From Bacilli bacterium (GTDB lineage: Bacteria; Bacillota_I; Bacilli_A; RFN20; CAG-826): DNA of 50,645 bases. Under the pieces are notes generated by a model. The model had not been told where the DNA came from. It worked only from the letters and a program-made list of their open reading frames with translations, and searched no databases. The first letter of the stretch is position 1. Every line of letters starts with the position of its first letter. The translations under genes and the position numbers were made by a program. Of the stretch, positions 16,866-24,632 are shown piece by piece. The stretch covers positions 1 through 50,645 of the forward strand of contig JAFRPF010000023.1 in the NCBI GenBank assembly GCA_017429285.1, in the 5' to 3' direction.

Positions 16866-17843
16866 TTAGGCAACTTCTTTCCAACTATGAGCGTTTTTTA
16901 CTGCTTCTGGCATCGTAATATTAGCAGAGGCTAAATTAGATGGAGAATAAGCATATGAACAGTTACTTGCAGGAACTGGTTCGACTTTAAAATCGGTTGG
17001 AGATTTTTCACCTTTTAAGATAGCGGCTGCCATCTTACCTGTTGAGTAACCTAAATTATAATAATCAATTGATAAAGTGACATGTCCACCAGAGGCTAAC
17101 ATATTTTCTTCACCACAAATAACTAAAACACCTTTAGAAGCAGCAGCTTCTTTAACAGCGTTCATATTAGCAGCGATGTTATTATCGGTTGGGATATAAA
17201 TAGCGTTACAAGAATCACTTACTAATGCTTCTGCAGTAGTTTTGATATTACTAGTATCTGTACATGTTTTAATATCCGCAGTCATACCAGCGGCTTCAAT
17301 TGCCGCTTTAGCTTGATCAGCTTGTACTTTGGAATTGATCTCGGTTTGAGTATACATAATTCCAACTTTAGTGGCTTCTGGATTAAATTCTTTGACTAAA
17401 GCAATTTGCTCTTCGACTGGATTAGCATCGGTTGTGCCACATATATAACCACTTGGATTATCAATAGAGGCCACTAATTCAGCTTTGACAGGATCAGTAA
17501 CGGCAGTAAACAAAATTGGTTTAGTGCTACCAGCATTTTCCGCTGCACCTTTTAAGGCGACCGCTGCTGGGGTAGCGATACCTAATGTGAGAACTGATGA
17601 ATCCACTAAGCTTTTAGCTAAAGAGTTTAAATTAGCGGATTTGCCTCTAGCGTTGCTATATGCAAATTTATAACCGGTAACCCCTTCATCTTTAATAGCT
17701 TGTTGAAAGCCTTTCCTGGATGCATCAAGAGCGCCGTGTTCTTCTGGTTGTAAGATTCCGATTTGTGGACGGTTATCGCAACCTGATAATGCAATCATCG
17801 GAAAAGCGAGTAATGGAAGAAGTGTTAATAGTTTCTTTTTCAT
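16866..17843 (-). CDS. ABC_sub_bind-family substrate-binding lipoprotein (TrpX-like, predicted aromatic amino acid)
   Basis: A 325-residue lipoprotein with signal peptide ending IALSGC (Cys22). The mature part follows the ABC_sub_bind pattern: IGILQPEEHGALDASRKGFQ, then ANLNSLAKSLVD, PILFTAVTDPV, VGIMYTQTEINS, DNNIAANMNAV and GGHVTLSIDYYNLGYSTGKM. Relatives of this family bind tryptophan or tyrosine. The leader peptide ahead of it encodes five Tyr and three Phe but no Trp, which points to tyrosine (or phenylalanine) rather than tryptophan; this is inference from regulation. AAGGAG (17851-17856) gives a clear start. It is the first structural gene of the operon and lies 22 bases downstream of the attenuator's T run. 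Confidence 0.87.
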   Translation of the reverse strand: MKKKLLTLLPLLAFPMIALSGCDNRPQIGILQPEEHGALDASRKGFQQAIKDEGVTGYKFAYSNARGKSANLNSLAKSLVDSSVLTLGIATPAAVALKGAAENAGSTKPILFTAVTDPVKAELVASIDNPSGYICGTTDANPVEEQIALVKEFNPEATKVGIMYTQTEINSKVQADQAKAAIEAAGMTADIKTCTDTSNIKTTAEALVSDSCNAIYIPTDNNIAANMNAVKEAAASKGVLVICGEENMLASGGHVTLSIDYYNLGYSTGKMAAAILKGEKSPTDFKVEPVPASNCSYAYSPSNLASANITMPEAVKNAHSWKEVA

Positions 17844-17864
17844 AAGTTTTCTCCTTTTTTAAAT

Positions 17865-18011
17865 AAAAAATTTGGTGTTCTCGCACCAAACCATTCATTC
17901 TATTTGGTGCTATCAATATCAATCAATAACACCATTAGCTAAAAGACCAAGATATTATTGATTATCCCTTGGAAAGTAATAGCTATAAAAGTAATAGAAT
18001 GCTTTTTTCAT
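17865..18011 (-). promoter_or_regulatory. Tyr/Phe leader-peptide transcription attenuator
   Basis: Five segments, read on the minus strand: segment 1 AATCAATAATATC (17963-17951, overlapping the leader stop codon); segment 2 GGTGTTATTGATT (17933-17921); segment 3 ATAGCACCAAA (17913-17903); segment 4 TTTGGTGC (17890-17883); segment 5 CACCAAA (17877-17871) followed by TTTTTT. Possible pairings are 1:2 (13 pairs, two G-U), 2:3 (GGTGTTAT with ATAGCACC, 8 pairs), 3:4 antiterminator (GCACCAAA with TTTGGTGC, 8 pairs) and 4:5 terminator (7 pairs, loop CGAGAA). A ribosome reaching the leader stop would mask segment 1, letting 2:3 and then the 4:5 terminator form. A ribosome stalled in the Tyr/Phe codons would leave 1:2 free to form, so 3:4 forms and transcription continues. 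The pairing is seen; the mechanism is inferred. Confidence 0.85.
17955..18011 (-). CDS. Tyr/Phe-rich attenuator leader peptide
   Basis: An 18-codon open frame, MKKAFYYFYSYYFPRDNQ, lies about 14 bases downstream of the predicted start of transcription. Codons 5-13 contain five Tyr (6, 7, 9, 11, 12) and three Phe (5, 8, 13). The bases before ATG 18011 (AAAAGTGATT) give only a weak ribosome site. Its stop codon (17957-17955) lies inside segment 1 of the attenuator, exactly where a translating ribosome would change the folding of the RNA. Composition this biased in a short leader, together with the competing hairpins, is the hallmark of pheL or trpL-type control. The peptide itself probably has no function after synthesis. 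Confidence 0.85.
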   Translation of the reverse strand: MKKAFYYFYSYYFPRDNQ

Positions 18012-18031
18012 AATCACTTTTGTTTGGAATT

Positions 18032-18060
18032 AATCTATCACTAAGAGATAAAATAGGCAA
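18032..18060 (-). promoter_or_regulatory. Promoter of the attenuator and aromatic ABC operon
   Basis: On the minus strand, TTGCCT (18060-18055), 17 bases, then extended -10 TGA-TAGATT (hexamer 18037-18032). Transcription would start near 18025. Confidence 0.6.
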
Positions 18061-18105
18061 CAATTAAGTAAAAATTAAGTCAAAATACCGAGTTAGACAA
18101 TAAAA

Positions 18106-19593
18106 TCACCCTTTAAAATATAATTTCTTTTGATAATTAATCGCTTCTTCAGTGACGTTTAAACCTAATGATTTTAAGGTGTTACGATCAACTTCAGAAA
18201 GTATAGTGGTGCTATGAACTTCACAACCTTTTAGTTTTGGTAATTGTTTAAGTGCGAGGTCCGCTAATGGATTAGTCACAGCTTGAATTGATAAAGCGAT
18301 TAAAATTTCTTCAGCTCTTAAACGCGCATATGCTTTATGTAAATGTTTAATCTTTAATTGTTGGATAGGCTCGATAACATTTGGGGATAATAAGAAAATA
18401 CTTTTATCAATCTTTGCTAAATGTTTTAAAGCATTTAATAATAATGCTGCGGATGCTCCTAATAATTGGGAACGATGCCCTGTAATAATCTTTCCATTAT
18501 TTAATTCGATAGCTAAAGATGGTTCTTTTTCTTTATTTTGAGTTTCAATAGCTTTTTCAACACATTTTCTCTCTTCTTTTTGGACGCCTGCTTTATTCAT
18601 TAGCATTTCCATTTTTTCTAAAGAGTCATTATCTAATTTGCCTAAGAAAATCTTTAATTTAGTTTCGTAATATCTTCTAATGATTTCTTTTCTAGAAGCT
18701 TCTATTACTTTTTCTTCATCTTCAATGGCTAAGCCCACCATATTGACACCCATATCGGTTGGTGAATAGTAAGGAGTATAGCCATAAATCTTTTCAAAAA
18801 TAGCTTTTAAAAGTGGGAAAACTTCGACATCACGATTGTAATTTACCGCAGTTTTGCCGTATTTTTCGAGATGATAAGGGTCAATCATGTTGATATCATT
18901 TAAATCAACAGTGGCCGCTTCATAAGCCAAATTAACTGGATGATTAAGTGGTAAATTCCAGACTGGGAATGTTTCATATTTCGCATATCCAGCGCGTATT
19001 CCATTCTTATTATCTAAATAGATTTGAGATAGACACGCTGCCATCTTTCCGCTTCCTGGACCGGGGGCGGTAACAACCACTAATGGACGTGTGGTTTTGA
19101 CATATTCGTTTTTACCTAAACCTTCATCGCTGACGATTAAAGGAATATTTTGTGGGTAGCCATTAATCTGGAATGATTTATAAACGGCGATACCATTATT
19201 AGATAATTGTTTTTCAAATTCTAAAACATTTGGTAATTCTTGATAGAAAGAAATAACAACACTAGAAACATATAAACCAACTTCTCGATATGTATCGATA
19301 AGTCTTAATACTTCTTCTTGATAGGTGATACCGATATCGCCTCTAATTTTATTAGAGTTAATATCATTCGCGTTAACAACGATTAATATCTCCGCTTTGT
19401 CTTTGATACCGAGCAACATTTGAAGCTTACTATCAGGTTGAAATCCTGGTAAGACACGCGATGCGTGAAAATCATCAAATAATTTACCACCAAATTCCAG
19501 ATAAAGTTTGTCACCAAATTTAGAGATTCTTTGTAAAATGTTTTCTCTTTGTATAGTTAAATATTTCTCATTATTAAAGGGAAATTTTTTCAT
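18106..19593 (-). CDS. DUF1846 (UPF0371) family protein
   Basis: A 495-residue protein whose start (NILQRISKFGDKLYLEFGGK) and middle (TAPGPGSGKMAACLSQIYLD, PVWNLPLNHPVNLAYEAAT, YYSPTDMGVNMVG) match the DUF1846/UPF0371 family of about 500-residue cytoplasmic proteins widespread in Firmicutes. The GPGSGK stretch near residue 175 resembles a nucleotide-binding loop. The biochemical function is not established to my knowledge. The gene lies 44 bases downstream of a membrane protein gene. No Shine-Dalgarno site precedes ATG 19593; TATCAT (19608-19603) is 9 bases upstream with TTTAAA 17 bases further up, so a nearly leaderless transcript is possible. Length and coverage look complete. Confidence 0.88.
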   Translation of the reverse strand: MKKFPFNNEKYLTIQRENILQRISKFGDKLYLEFGGKLFDDFHASRVLPGFQPDSKLQMLLGIKDKAEILIVVNANDINSNKIRGDIGITYQEEVLRLIDTYREVGLYVSSVVISFYQELPNVLEFEKQLSNNGIAVYKSFQINGYPQNIPLIVSDEGLGKNEYVKTTRPLVVVTAPGPGSGKMAACLSQIYLDNKNGIRAGYAKYETFPVWNLPLNHPVNLAYEAATVDLNDINMIDPYHLEKYGKTAVNYNRDVEVFPLLKAIFEKIYGYTPYYSPTDMGVNMVGLAIEDEEKVIEASRKEIIRRYYETKLKIFLGKLDNDSLEKMEMLMNKAGVQKEERKCVEKAIETQNKEKEPSLAIELNNGKIITGHRSQLLGASAALLLNALKHLAKIDKSIFLLSPNVIEPIQQLKIKHLHKAYARLRAEEILIALSIQAVTNPLADLALKQLPKLKGCEVHSTTILSEVDRNTLKSLGLNVTEEAINYQKKLYFKG

Positions 19594-19637
19594 AATAAAA
19601 TAATGATAATTGTTTATCTAAATTTTTTAAATAAAAA

Positions 19638-20120
19638 TTACTTATTCATCACTAAAACGATTGATAAAATTCCTAAACCAATCATTAACATAGAAATAAT
19701 ACTTAAAGCGATAATATGACCGATATAAAATCTATGTCTAGTTTTATCGATCATCGTACCGATAACCACAAAGATCCAAGTGATAAACATTAACAATAAT
19801 GATATGCCAACAGCAATCGGGACAATGGTTATTCCATATTGGCTAACTGTCGTTGTGGCGCTAAAGGTTCCTTGCCACAAATTCATGAAGCCTTTGTTAT
19901 AAGCTCGATACGGTTCAAATGTCCAAGCCATACCTAAAGTAAATACTGTGGTGACTAGTAAAATAACTAGCCAAATAACTAAAAGAATAAAACCGATTAT
20001 TGCTAAAAAGACTGGTAAGGCCAGTGTAGCGATGACAATGCCTAAGCCAATACATGTAAAAATAAAGAAGACTGTTGTGGCTTTTTTAAGTCCGGTATAT
20101 GGTAATTTTTCTTTTTCCAT
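19638..20120 (-). CDS. Unknown membrane protein (about four helices)
   Basis: A 160-residue protein beginning MEKEKLPYTGLKKATTVFF, with hydrophobic helices near residues 15-38, 40-62, 100-120 and 135-157, separated by a polar segment (WTFEPYRAYNKGFMNLWQGT). I do not recognise a family. I chose ATG 20120 over an upstream in-frame ATG at 20168 because the longer form would add a polar, unrelated N terminus, and because TATATT (eight bases upstream) with TTATTA 18 bases further up forms a promoter inside the longer version. That arrangement predicts a leaderless or almost leaderless mRNA. It may be transcribed together with the DUF1846 gene downstream. Confidence 0.55.
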   Translation of the reverse strand: MEKEKLPYTGLKKATTVFFIFTCIGLGIVIATLALPVFLAIIGFILLVIWLVILLVTTVFTLGMAWTFEPYRAYNKGFMNLWQGTFSATTTVSQYGITIVPIAVGISLLLMFITWIFVVIGTMIDKTRHRFYIGHIIALSIISMLMIGLGILSIVLVMNK

Positions 20121-20168
20121 GTTATCTAAATATATTATTTCACAAGTTCGCGTAATAATAAAATTCAC

Positions 20169-20196
20169 TTTATTTATTTAATAAAAACACTATAAT
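20169..20196 (+). promoter_or_regulatory. Promoter for the small membrane protein at 20223
   Basis: TTTATT (20169-20174), 16 bases, TATAAT (20191-20196); GAAGGAGG follows at 20205-20212. Confidence 0.55.
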
Positions 20197-20222
20197 GTTT
20201 AACCGAAGGAGGATTTTGTAAA

Positions 20223-20585
20223 ATGAAAGAAGCTTCCAAAACAATGTATAAAATCGGTAGAGTTTTCTCCTACGTTTTATTAGGCATTTATGCCCTTGTC
20301 ATCGTTTTGAATATTATTCTTTTAGCAGTTGACGCTACTAAAGATGGTACTCCAATCGGTGATAACATTTCTAATATTGTTACTTGCTCTATCTTCTTGG
20401 TCCTTACTATTCTTTGTATTGTTTTTGCAACAAGAAGCATCAAAGAAATCGAAGAAGGCAGCAAAGAAGCCAAACCACACATCGTGATGATCGTTTTCGG
20501 TGCTTTATGTGGTGATATCTTCTATTTATTAGGTGGTATCTTTGGTTTAGTTGCTAACGGACAAAGCGAAGAACAAAGCAAATAA
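20223..20585 (+). CDS. Small membrane protein, three predicted helices
   Basis: A 120-residue protein with hydrophobic helices at about 13-35 (VFSYVLLGIYALVIVLNIIL), 45-65 (ISNIVTCSIFLVLTILCIVF) and 82-108 (IVMIVFGALCGDIFYLLGGI). Charged loops KEIEEGSKEAKPH and a polar C-terminal tail (GQSEEQSK) separate and close it. No family is recognised. It has a strong ribosome site (GAAGGAGG), its own promoter with a perfect TATAAT, and a terminator, so it is a single-gene unit that is probably well expressed. Divergently transcribed from the membrane protein gene at 19638-20120. Confidence 0.65.
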   Translation: MKEASKTMYKIGRVFSYVLLGIYALVIVLNIILLAVDATKDGTPIGDNISNIVTCSIFLVLTILCIVFATRSIKEIEEGSKEAKPHIVMIVFGALCGDIFYLLGGIFGLVANGQSEEQSK

Positions 20586-20608
20586 TTAAGGATTTATCAA
20601 ATAAAATT

Positions 20609-20640
20609 CAATCTCTTAAATAGGGGTTGTTTTTTATTTT
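20609..20640 (+). terminator. Terminator after the small membrane protein
   Basis: CAATCTC (20609-20615), loop TTAAATA, GGGGTTG (20623-20629) with two G-U pairs, then TTTTTTATTTT. Confidence 0.6.
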
Positions 20641-20694
20641 TTGATACTTTCTTTTATTTTTATCAAAGATAATATAAAATTATCCAGGTATTCT

Positions 20695-21441
20695 ATGGAT
20701 TTATTGAAGTGGCATAAATATAACAAAGAAGTAGCTCATAAAAATCAATATGAACTCACTCCTTTTTTATCTAAAGATAAGAACGCTCCTGTGGTTATTA
20801 TTTGCCCAGGTGGTGGTTATCGTATGGTGGCCTCTTTTATTGAGGGTGTTCCGGTTGCGGAGTTTTTCCAAAAAAATGGTTTTAACGCCTTTGTGTTAAG
20901 ATATCGCATTAAAGAATTAGCGAAGTATCCACATCCAATGGAAGATATTGCTCATGCTTTACAAGATGTGATGAATATTTATAAATTATCTTTAGATAAT
21001 TATTCACTTTGTGGTTTTTCCGCAGGTGGCCATATGTGTGCTTTATTTGGCACTAGTGAATATGGTTATAAAAAATATCGTCTACCTAAACCCAGATTAT
21101 TAACTTTAGTTTATCCAGTTATTTCTTTAGAAAAGAAAATTACTCATCGAACCACAAGAAAATATTTCTCTAACGAAGATAAAGATTTAGTGGAGATCGG
21201 AAATATTTATAAACACATTGATAAGGACTATCCTAACGTCTTTATTTGGAGAGGAGATAATGATAAATCTGTCCCTCCAATTAATAGTGATTTATTAGTG
21301 GAACAATTAGATAAAAATAACATCGAATATAAGTATATTAAATATCCAAAAGTAGGTCATGGAGTGGGTCTAGGAATTAAGACCACTTCTGAACCGTGGT
21401 CAAATGAATGTATTAATTTTTGGAAAAATTTAATAAAATAA
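20695..21441 (+). CDS. Alpha/beta-hydrolase, probable acetyl-esterase type
   Basis: A 248-residue cytoplasmic hydrolase. The oxyanion strand VVIICPGGGYRMVAS, the nucleophile elbow CGFSAGGH (Ser109), an acidic residue in WRGDNDKSVP (Asp188 or Asp190) and His222 in KVGHGVG form a complete catalytic set in the right order. The PGGGY and GFSAGGH phrases are typical of BD-FAE/Axe-type esterases that remove acetyl or other acyl groups from sugars or glycoconjugates; the real substrate is unknown. I chose ATG 20695, preceded by CAGGT, over an upstream in-frame TTG at 20641, which would add a hydrophobic unrelated start overlapping the terminator and promoter (TATAAA at 20674). The GT2 glycosyltransferase gene follows nine bases after its stop. 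Confidence 0.82.
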   Translation: MDLLKWHKYNKEVAHKNQYELTPFLSKDKNAPVVIICPGGGYRMVASFIEGVPVAEFFQKNGFNAFVLRYRIKELAKYPHPMEDIAHALQDVMNIYKLSLDNYSLCGFSAGGHMCALFGTSEYGYKKYRLPKPRLLTLVYPVISLEKKITHRTTRKYFSNEDKDLVEIGNIYKHIDKDYPNVFIWRGDNDKSVPPINSDLLVEQLDKNNIEYKYIKYPKVGHGVGLGIKTTSEPWSNECINFWKNLIK

Positions 21442-21450
21442 ACCTAACAG

Positions 21451-22788
21451 ATGAATTTACTTATTGCCTGGTACGACAATTTATATAACGTTTTAAACAC
21501 TATTAACGTAGTGATTTTATATGTCATTGGTGTGCCTTTTGGCTTACAACTTATCTACATGCTTTTATTCTGGCTTCCAAAGAAAAAATGGAAGAAGACT
21601 AGTAAGATTAATCGTATCGCTGTTGTTATCCCAGCGCATAATGAAGAAGATGTCATTTATGACACGGTTAAAAGCGTAATTGAAAAGCAAAAATATCCAA
21701 AGGATATGTATGATGTTTATGTCATCGCCGATAACTGCAACGATAAAACAAAAGAACTAGCCTTAAAAGCGGGTGCTAAAAAAGTTTATGAACACTTTGA
21801 TGATGATCCAAAACATCACATGGTGGGATACGCTTTAAAATATGGTTTTGCGGAGCTACTTAAAGAAGGCATTGAATATGACTTTATTATTCGTTTAGAT
21901 GCTGATAATCATATCAATGATGAATTCTTCTCACTCATGAATGACGCTTATAATGCAGGCGCTAAAATTGCTCGCCCATACGAAAGCGCACTCAACATGA
22001 CACAGAACGGTTTTACTAAAGCATGTGGGTTATATTATACATTCGATTCTAGATGTTCTTCTCGTGTTAGAGAAAGATTGCATTTAGATGCTCATGTGAA
22101 TGGTCCTGGATCATTAACTGATTATCAAATTATTAAACGTATCGGTGGTTATGACACAGTGACTATGTGTGAAGACACCGAATTCAATTTCAAAAGAATG
22201 TTTGAAAAATATAGATGTCATTATGTGGAAGATGCGGTTGTTTATGAAGATCTTCCATCAACGATGAAAGATACATTAGCGAGAAATAAACGTTTAGGTG
22301 CGGGTAACACTAGAATGCTCATTAGATACACGCCTAAACTATTCTTCTATACATTTAAAAACCTTAATTTCTCATTTATTGAGAACTGGTTAACTTATTT
22401 ATTTATTCCAATATGTCCAATTCTTTGTTTGTGGCTACCTGGTTTTTATATTTACGCCTATATCTATCATTTCATGGGCAATGAGGCTGACTTTAGCAAG
22501 AATTTCTTGTGGTTTACGAATTTAGACTGGGTTGGTTATACCACCGCCTTAATTGTCTTTATGATTTCGATATTATTCGTCTTCTGTGGAATTTTACAAG
22601 CGACACTGATGGTCTTATCGGATTATAAGAAATTAGGGGCGAAAAGAAGAAGAGATTTATTATCAGGAATTTTATTATTCCCAATATTCTCTATCGTATA
22701 CGTAGTAACGATAACTATTGGAATCTTCTCTCCACCAAAATGGGAGAAAGTTAATCGTAACAAGATTAAGAAAGATGAGGCTAATTAA
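21451..22788 (+). CDS. Membrane GT2 glycosyltransferase
   Basis: A 445-residue processive-type glycosyltransferase. One N-terminal membrane helix (about 14-36) is followed by a GT-A domain: VVIPAHNEEDVIYDTVKSV, the nucleotide-sugar and metal site RLDADNH (Asp150-Asp152), and TMCEDTEF with the probable catalytic acid (Asp241); LARNKRLGAGN fills the position of the (Q/R)xxRW acceptor motif. Two to four helices follow to the C terminus, as in polysaccharide synthases of the cellulose/hyaluronan-like group. It probably builds an envelope glycan or glycolipid. The upstream esterase gene could modify the same product. No ribosome site is evident before ATG 21451; nine bases separate it from the esterase stop, suggesting coupled translation. 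Confidence 0.85.
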   Translation: MNLLIAWYDNLYNVLNTINVVILYVIGVPFGLQLIYMLLFWLPKKKWKKTSKINRIAVVIPAHNEEDVIYDTVKSVIEKQKYPKDMYDVYVIADNCNDKTKELALKAGAKKVYEHFDDDPKHHMVGYALKYGFAELLKEGIEYDFIIRLDADNHINDEFFSLMNDAYNAGAKIARPYESALNMTQNGFTKACGLYYTFDSRCSSRVRERLHLDAHVNGPGSLTDYQIIKRIGGYDTVTMCEDTEFNFKRMFEKYRCHYVEDAVVYEDLPSTMKDTLARNKRLGAGNTRMLIRYTPKLFFYTFKNLNFSFIENWLTYLFIPICPILCLWLPGFYIYAYIYHFMGNEADFSKNFLWFTNLDWVGYTTALIVFMISILFVFCGILQATLMVLSDYKKLGAKRRRDLLSGILLFPIFSIVYVVTITIGIFSPPKWEKVNRNKIKKDEAN

Positions 22789-22797
22789 AGCCTTTTT
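22778..22797 (+). terminator. Terminator overlapping the end of the GT2 gene
   Basis: AGGCT (22778-22782), loop AATTAA, AGCCT (22789-22793), then TTTTTC. The stop codon TAA is in the loop. Confidence 0.6.
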
Positions 22798-22816
22798 CTT
22801 TTACGTGCGCATTGAA

Positions 22817-22846
22817 TTGATTTTTATTAGCCCACTAGTGTAGAAT
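22817..22846 (+). promoter_or_regulatory. Promoter of the lipoprotein at 22870
   Basis: TTGATT (22817-22822), 18 bases, TAGAAT (22841-22846); GGGAGG follows before ATG 22870. Confidence 0.6.
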
Positions 22847-22869
22847 AAAAGTCCAAGGGAGGATAGCTT

Positions 22870-24528
22870 ATGAAAAAATCTATTTTAGCCTTAATGTTTA
22901 CTGCCACCTTACTATTGACCGGTTGCAAAAACAATAAAAACGGTAATAAAAAAGGTGACATCGTTAATGATTTAGTTTTAAAAGCCAATACGAGAGAAAT
23001 TAAGAAAAGCATCTATTCTGATTTCAACCTTTCAAATTATGAAATAAATGTCGAAAACATTGCAAAAGTCGTACATAATGACGGTTTTTTGATAATTACC
23101 AATACTGATAACAAGCTCTATTTCTATAGTGCTTTTAGTCATTCTTTGATATGCGGACCAGTCAGTGAAAACAATTACCAAACATTCGCTAGTAATGTTG
23201 CCGGTGGTTATTTAAGAGTAACTGAAAATGGTGAAACTGATGTTTATGATGGTTTAGGAAATTATCTAATTAAAAAATCCAAAACCCCATTCTCATCATT
23301 AACAATTACTAATCCAAATACCGCTGATACATTATATCAATATGTTTGTGATGTGAAATTTGATAATCAACATTATTATTTCGCTTATAAAGATGATGGT
23401 AGTGCTCAATTAGTGACCACAATTTATACCGATGGCAATGATGAATATGGACCAGGTAGTTCATATCAAGGTCTAACTTATAGTTCTTTAAGAAAATATG
23501 GTCATGAGGGCTATAAATTATTTAAGAACAGTTCACGTTACATCGTCTTTGACAAAAACAATCAAGAGATTTCTTCTTTCTCTGACCCAATGGGTGATGC
23601 GGAATTCTTTGTTGGTGATTTTTTGATTTTTCAAAATAGCACAAAGCTTAAAGAAACAGATTCTAATTACGACTATATTGACGCTGCAGGCGATAAGTTC
23701 TCATTAGAAACCTATAAGATTAATTATTTAACCGCCAAAAAAGAAACGTTAAAGATTAACTACTTAATCGGCACAAATGAGAACGATGTTAAACCATTCG
23801 CCTCAGAAAAAGGTGTTTATTCTTATGTATATGCGAACTTAAGAACAATTTCTGAAAAGAAAATCTTAAATAATGTCGTTGAAACTTACATCCTTGATAG
23901 TGCAGGTGCTTTACATGATAATGTCACCGGTATCGATTTAGGTTCTTTCCAAAGATTTGGTAATAATTATTACAATACCGCTTCTAAGACCATCTATGAT
24001 GGTAACTTAAATGAAATTACTATCTTTAATGAAATGGCGCCAATTAAATCCGATAACGCGGAATTAATTATCGGTAATCTTGATGGTAAATACGGCGCAG
24101 TAAATTCCGAAGGTAAAATTGCTATTCCATTTGAATATGATCGTATCTTCGGTGACTATTTATCTAACAATCAATTATTAGCGGTCTATAATGGTACATT
24201 ATGTGTGGTATCTTTTGATGCTTTAACATGTAAATCTTCTATTATTAGAACTTTTGCTGGTTACGACGATATCAATTACGAAAGATCAGCCTCAGGTGAT
24301 TGTGGTGTCTTTAGAATTTCTGGTAGCGCGACTTCTGAACAAGGTTATCCAAATTATTTATCCTTATTTAGTTCTTCACCAGTCAACATCAAAACTGACT
24401 TAACCGCGAATATGCAAACCATTGTTTCAAGCGCGGAAGCAGTTAATAAAACTTCCTTCTCAGTTTTAGAAACTATCGGTGAAAATCTCTCTTCATTTAG
24501 AAGTGCAAAAATCACAATTTCTAGATAA
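22870..24528 (+). CDS. Lipoprotein with WG-repeat-like segment
   Basis: A 552-residue protein with signal peptide ending LLTGC (Cys19 lipidated), so it should sit on the outer face of the membrane. The bulk is beta-rich with many Tyr, Asp and Asn residues and short strands such as KLYFYSAF, DVYDGLGNYLIKK and IYDGNLNEITIF. Near residues 400-430 the phrase DGKYGAVNSEGKIAIPFEYD followed by RIFG matches the WG-repeat signature ('GkyGyid..Gk.vip..yd.i'); earlier repeats are degenerate. This suggests a beta-propeller-like fold. The function is unknown. It has its own promoter, a GGGAGG ribosome site and a terminator, so it stands alone. Confidence 0.7.
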   Translation: MKKSILALMFTATLLLTGCKNNKNGNKKGDIVNDLVLKANTREIKKSIYSDFNLSNYEINVENIAKVVHNDGFLIITNTDNKLYFYSAFSHSLICGPVSENNYQTFASNVAGGYLRVTENGETDVYDGLGNYLIKKSKTPFSSLTITNPNTADTLYQYVCDVKFDNQHYYFAYKDDGSAQLVTTIYTDGNDEYGPGSSYQGLTYSSLRKYGHEGYKLFKNSSRYIVFDKNNQEISSFSDPMGDAEFFVGDFLIFQNSTKLKETDSNYDYIDAAGDKFSLETYKINYLTAKKETLKINYLIGTNENDVKPFASEKGVYSYVYANLRTISEKKILNNVVETYILDSAGALHDNVTGIDLGSFQRFGNNYYNTASKTIYDGNLNEITIFNEMAPIKSDNAELIIGNLDGKYGAVNSEGKIAIPFEYDRIFGDYLSNNQLLAVYNGTLCVVSFDALTCKSSIIRTFAGYDDINYERSASGDCGVFRISGSATSEQGYPNYLSLFSSSPVNIKTDLTANMQTIVSSAEAVNKTSFSVLETIGENLSSFRSAKITISR

Positions 24529-24547
24529 CATCTAGTAAAACTAATAG

Positions 24548-24569
24548 CCTTCCCTTGTGGAAGGTTTTT
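24548..24569 (+). terminator. Terminator after the WG-repeat lipoprotein
   Basis: CCTTCC (24548-24553), loop CTTGT, GGAAGG (24559-24564), TTTTT. Confidence 0.85.
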
Positions 24570-24617
24570 ATTTAGTCTCATAATTTTATTTGAAACTAAA
24601 TAATTTCTTTCATTATG

Positions 24618-24632
24618 TGCTATAATACGCAC
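24618..24632 (+). promoter_or_regulatory. Leaderless promoter of the flippase operon
   Basis: Extended -10 TGC-TATAAT (hexamer 24621-24626), only six bases (ACGCAC) before ATG 24633. The expected first base of the mRNA is the A of the ATG. No ribosome site is present. Confidence 0.7.

Noticed and set aside
17844-18105. T-box riboswitch ahead of the aromatic importer
   Set aside because: No T-box consensus (AGGGTGGnACCGCG) or antiterminator bulge is present; the Tyr/Phe open frame and competing hairpins explain the leader better.
22812-22846. TTGAAT at 22812 as the -35 of the lipoprotein promoter
   Set aside because: The spacing to TAGAAT would be 23 bases; TTGATT at 22817 gives 18.
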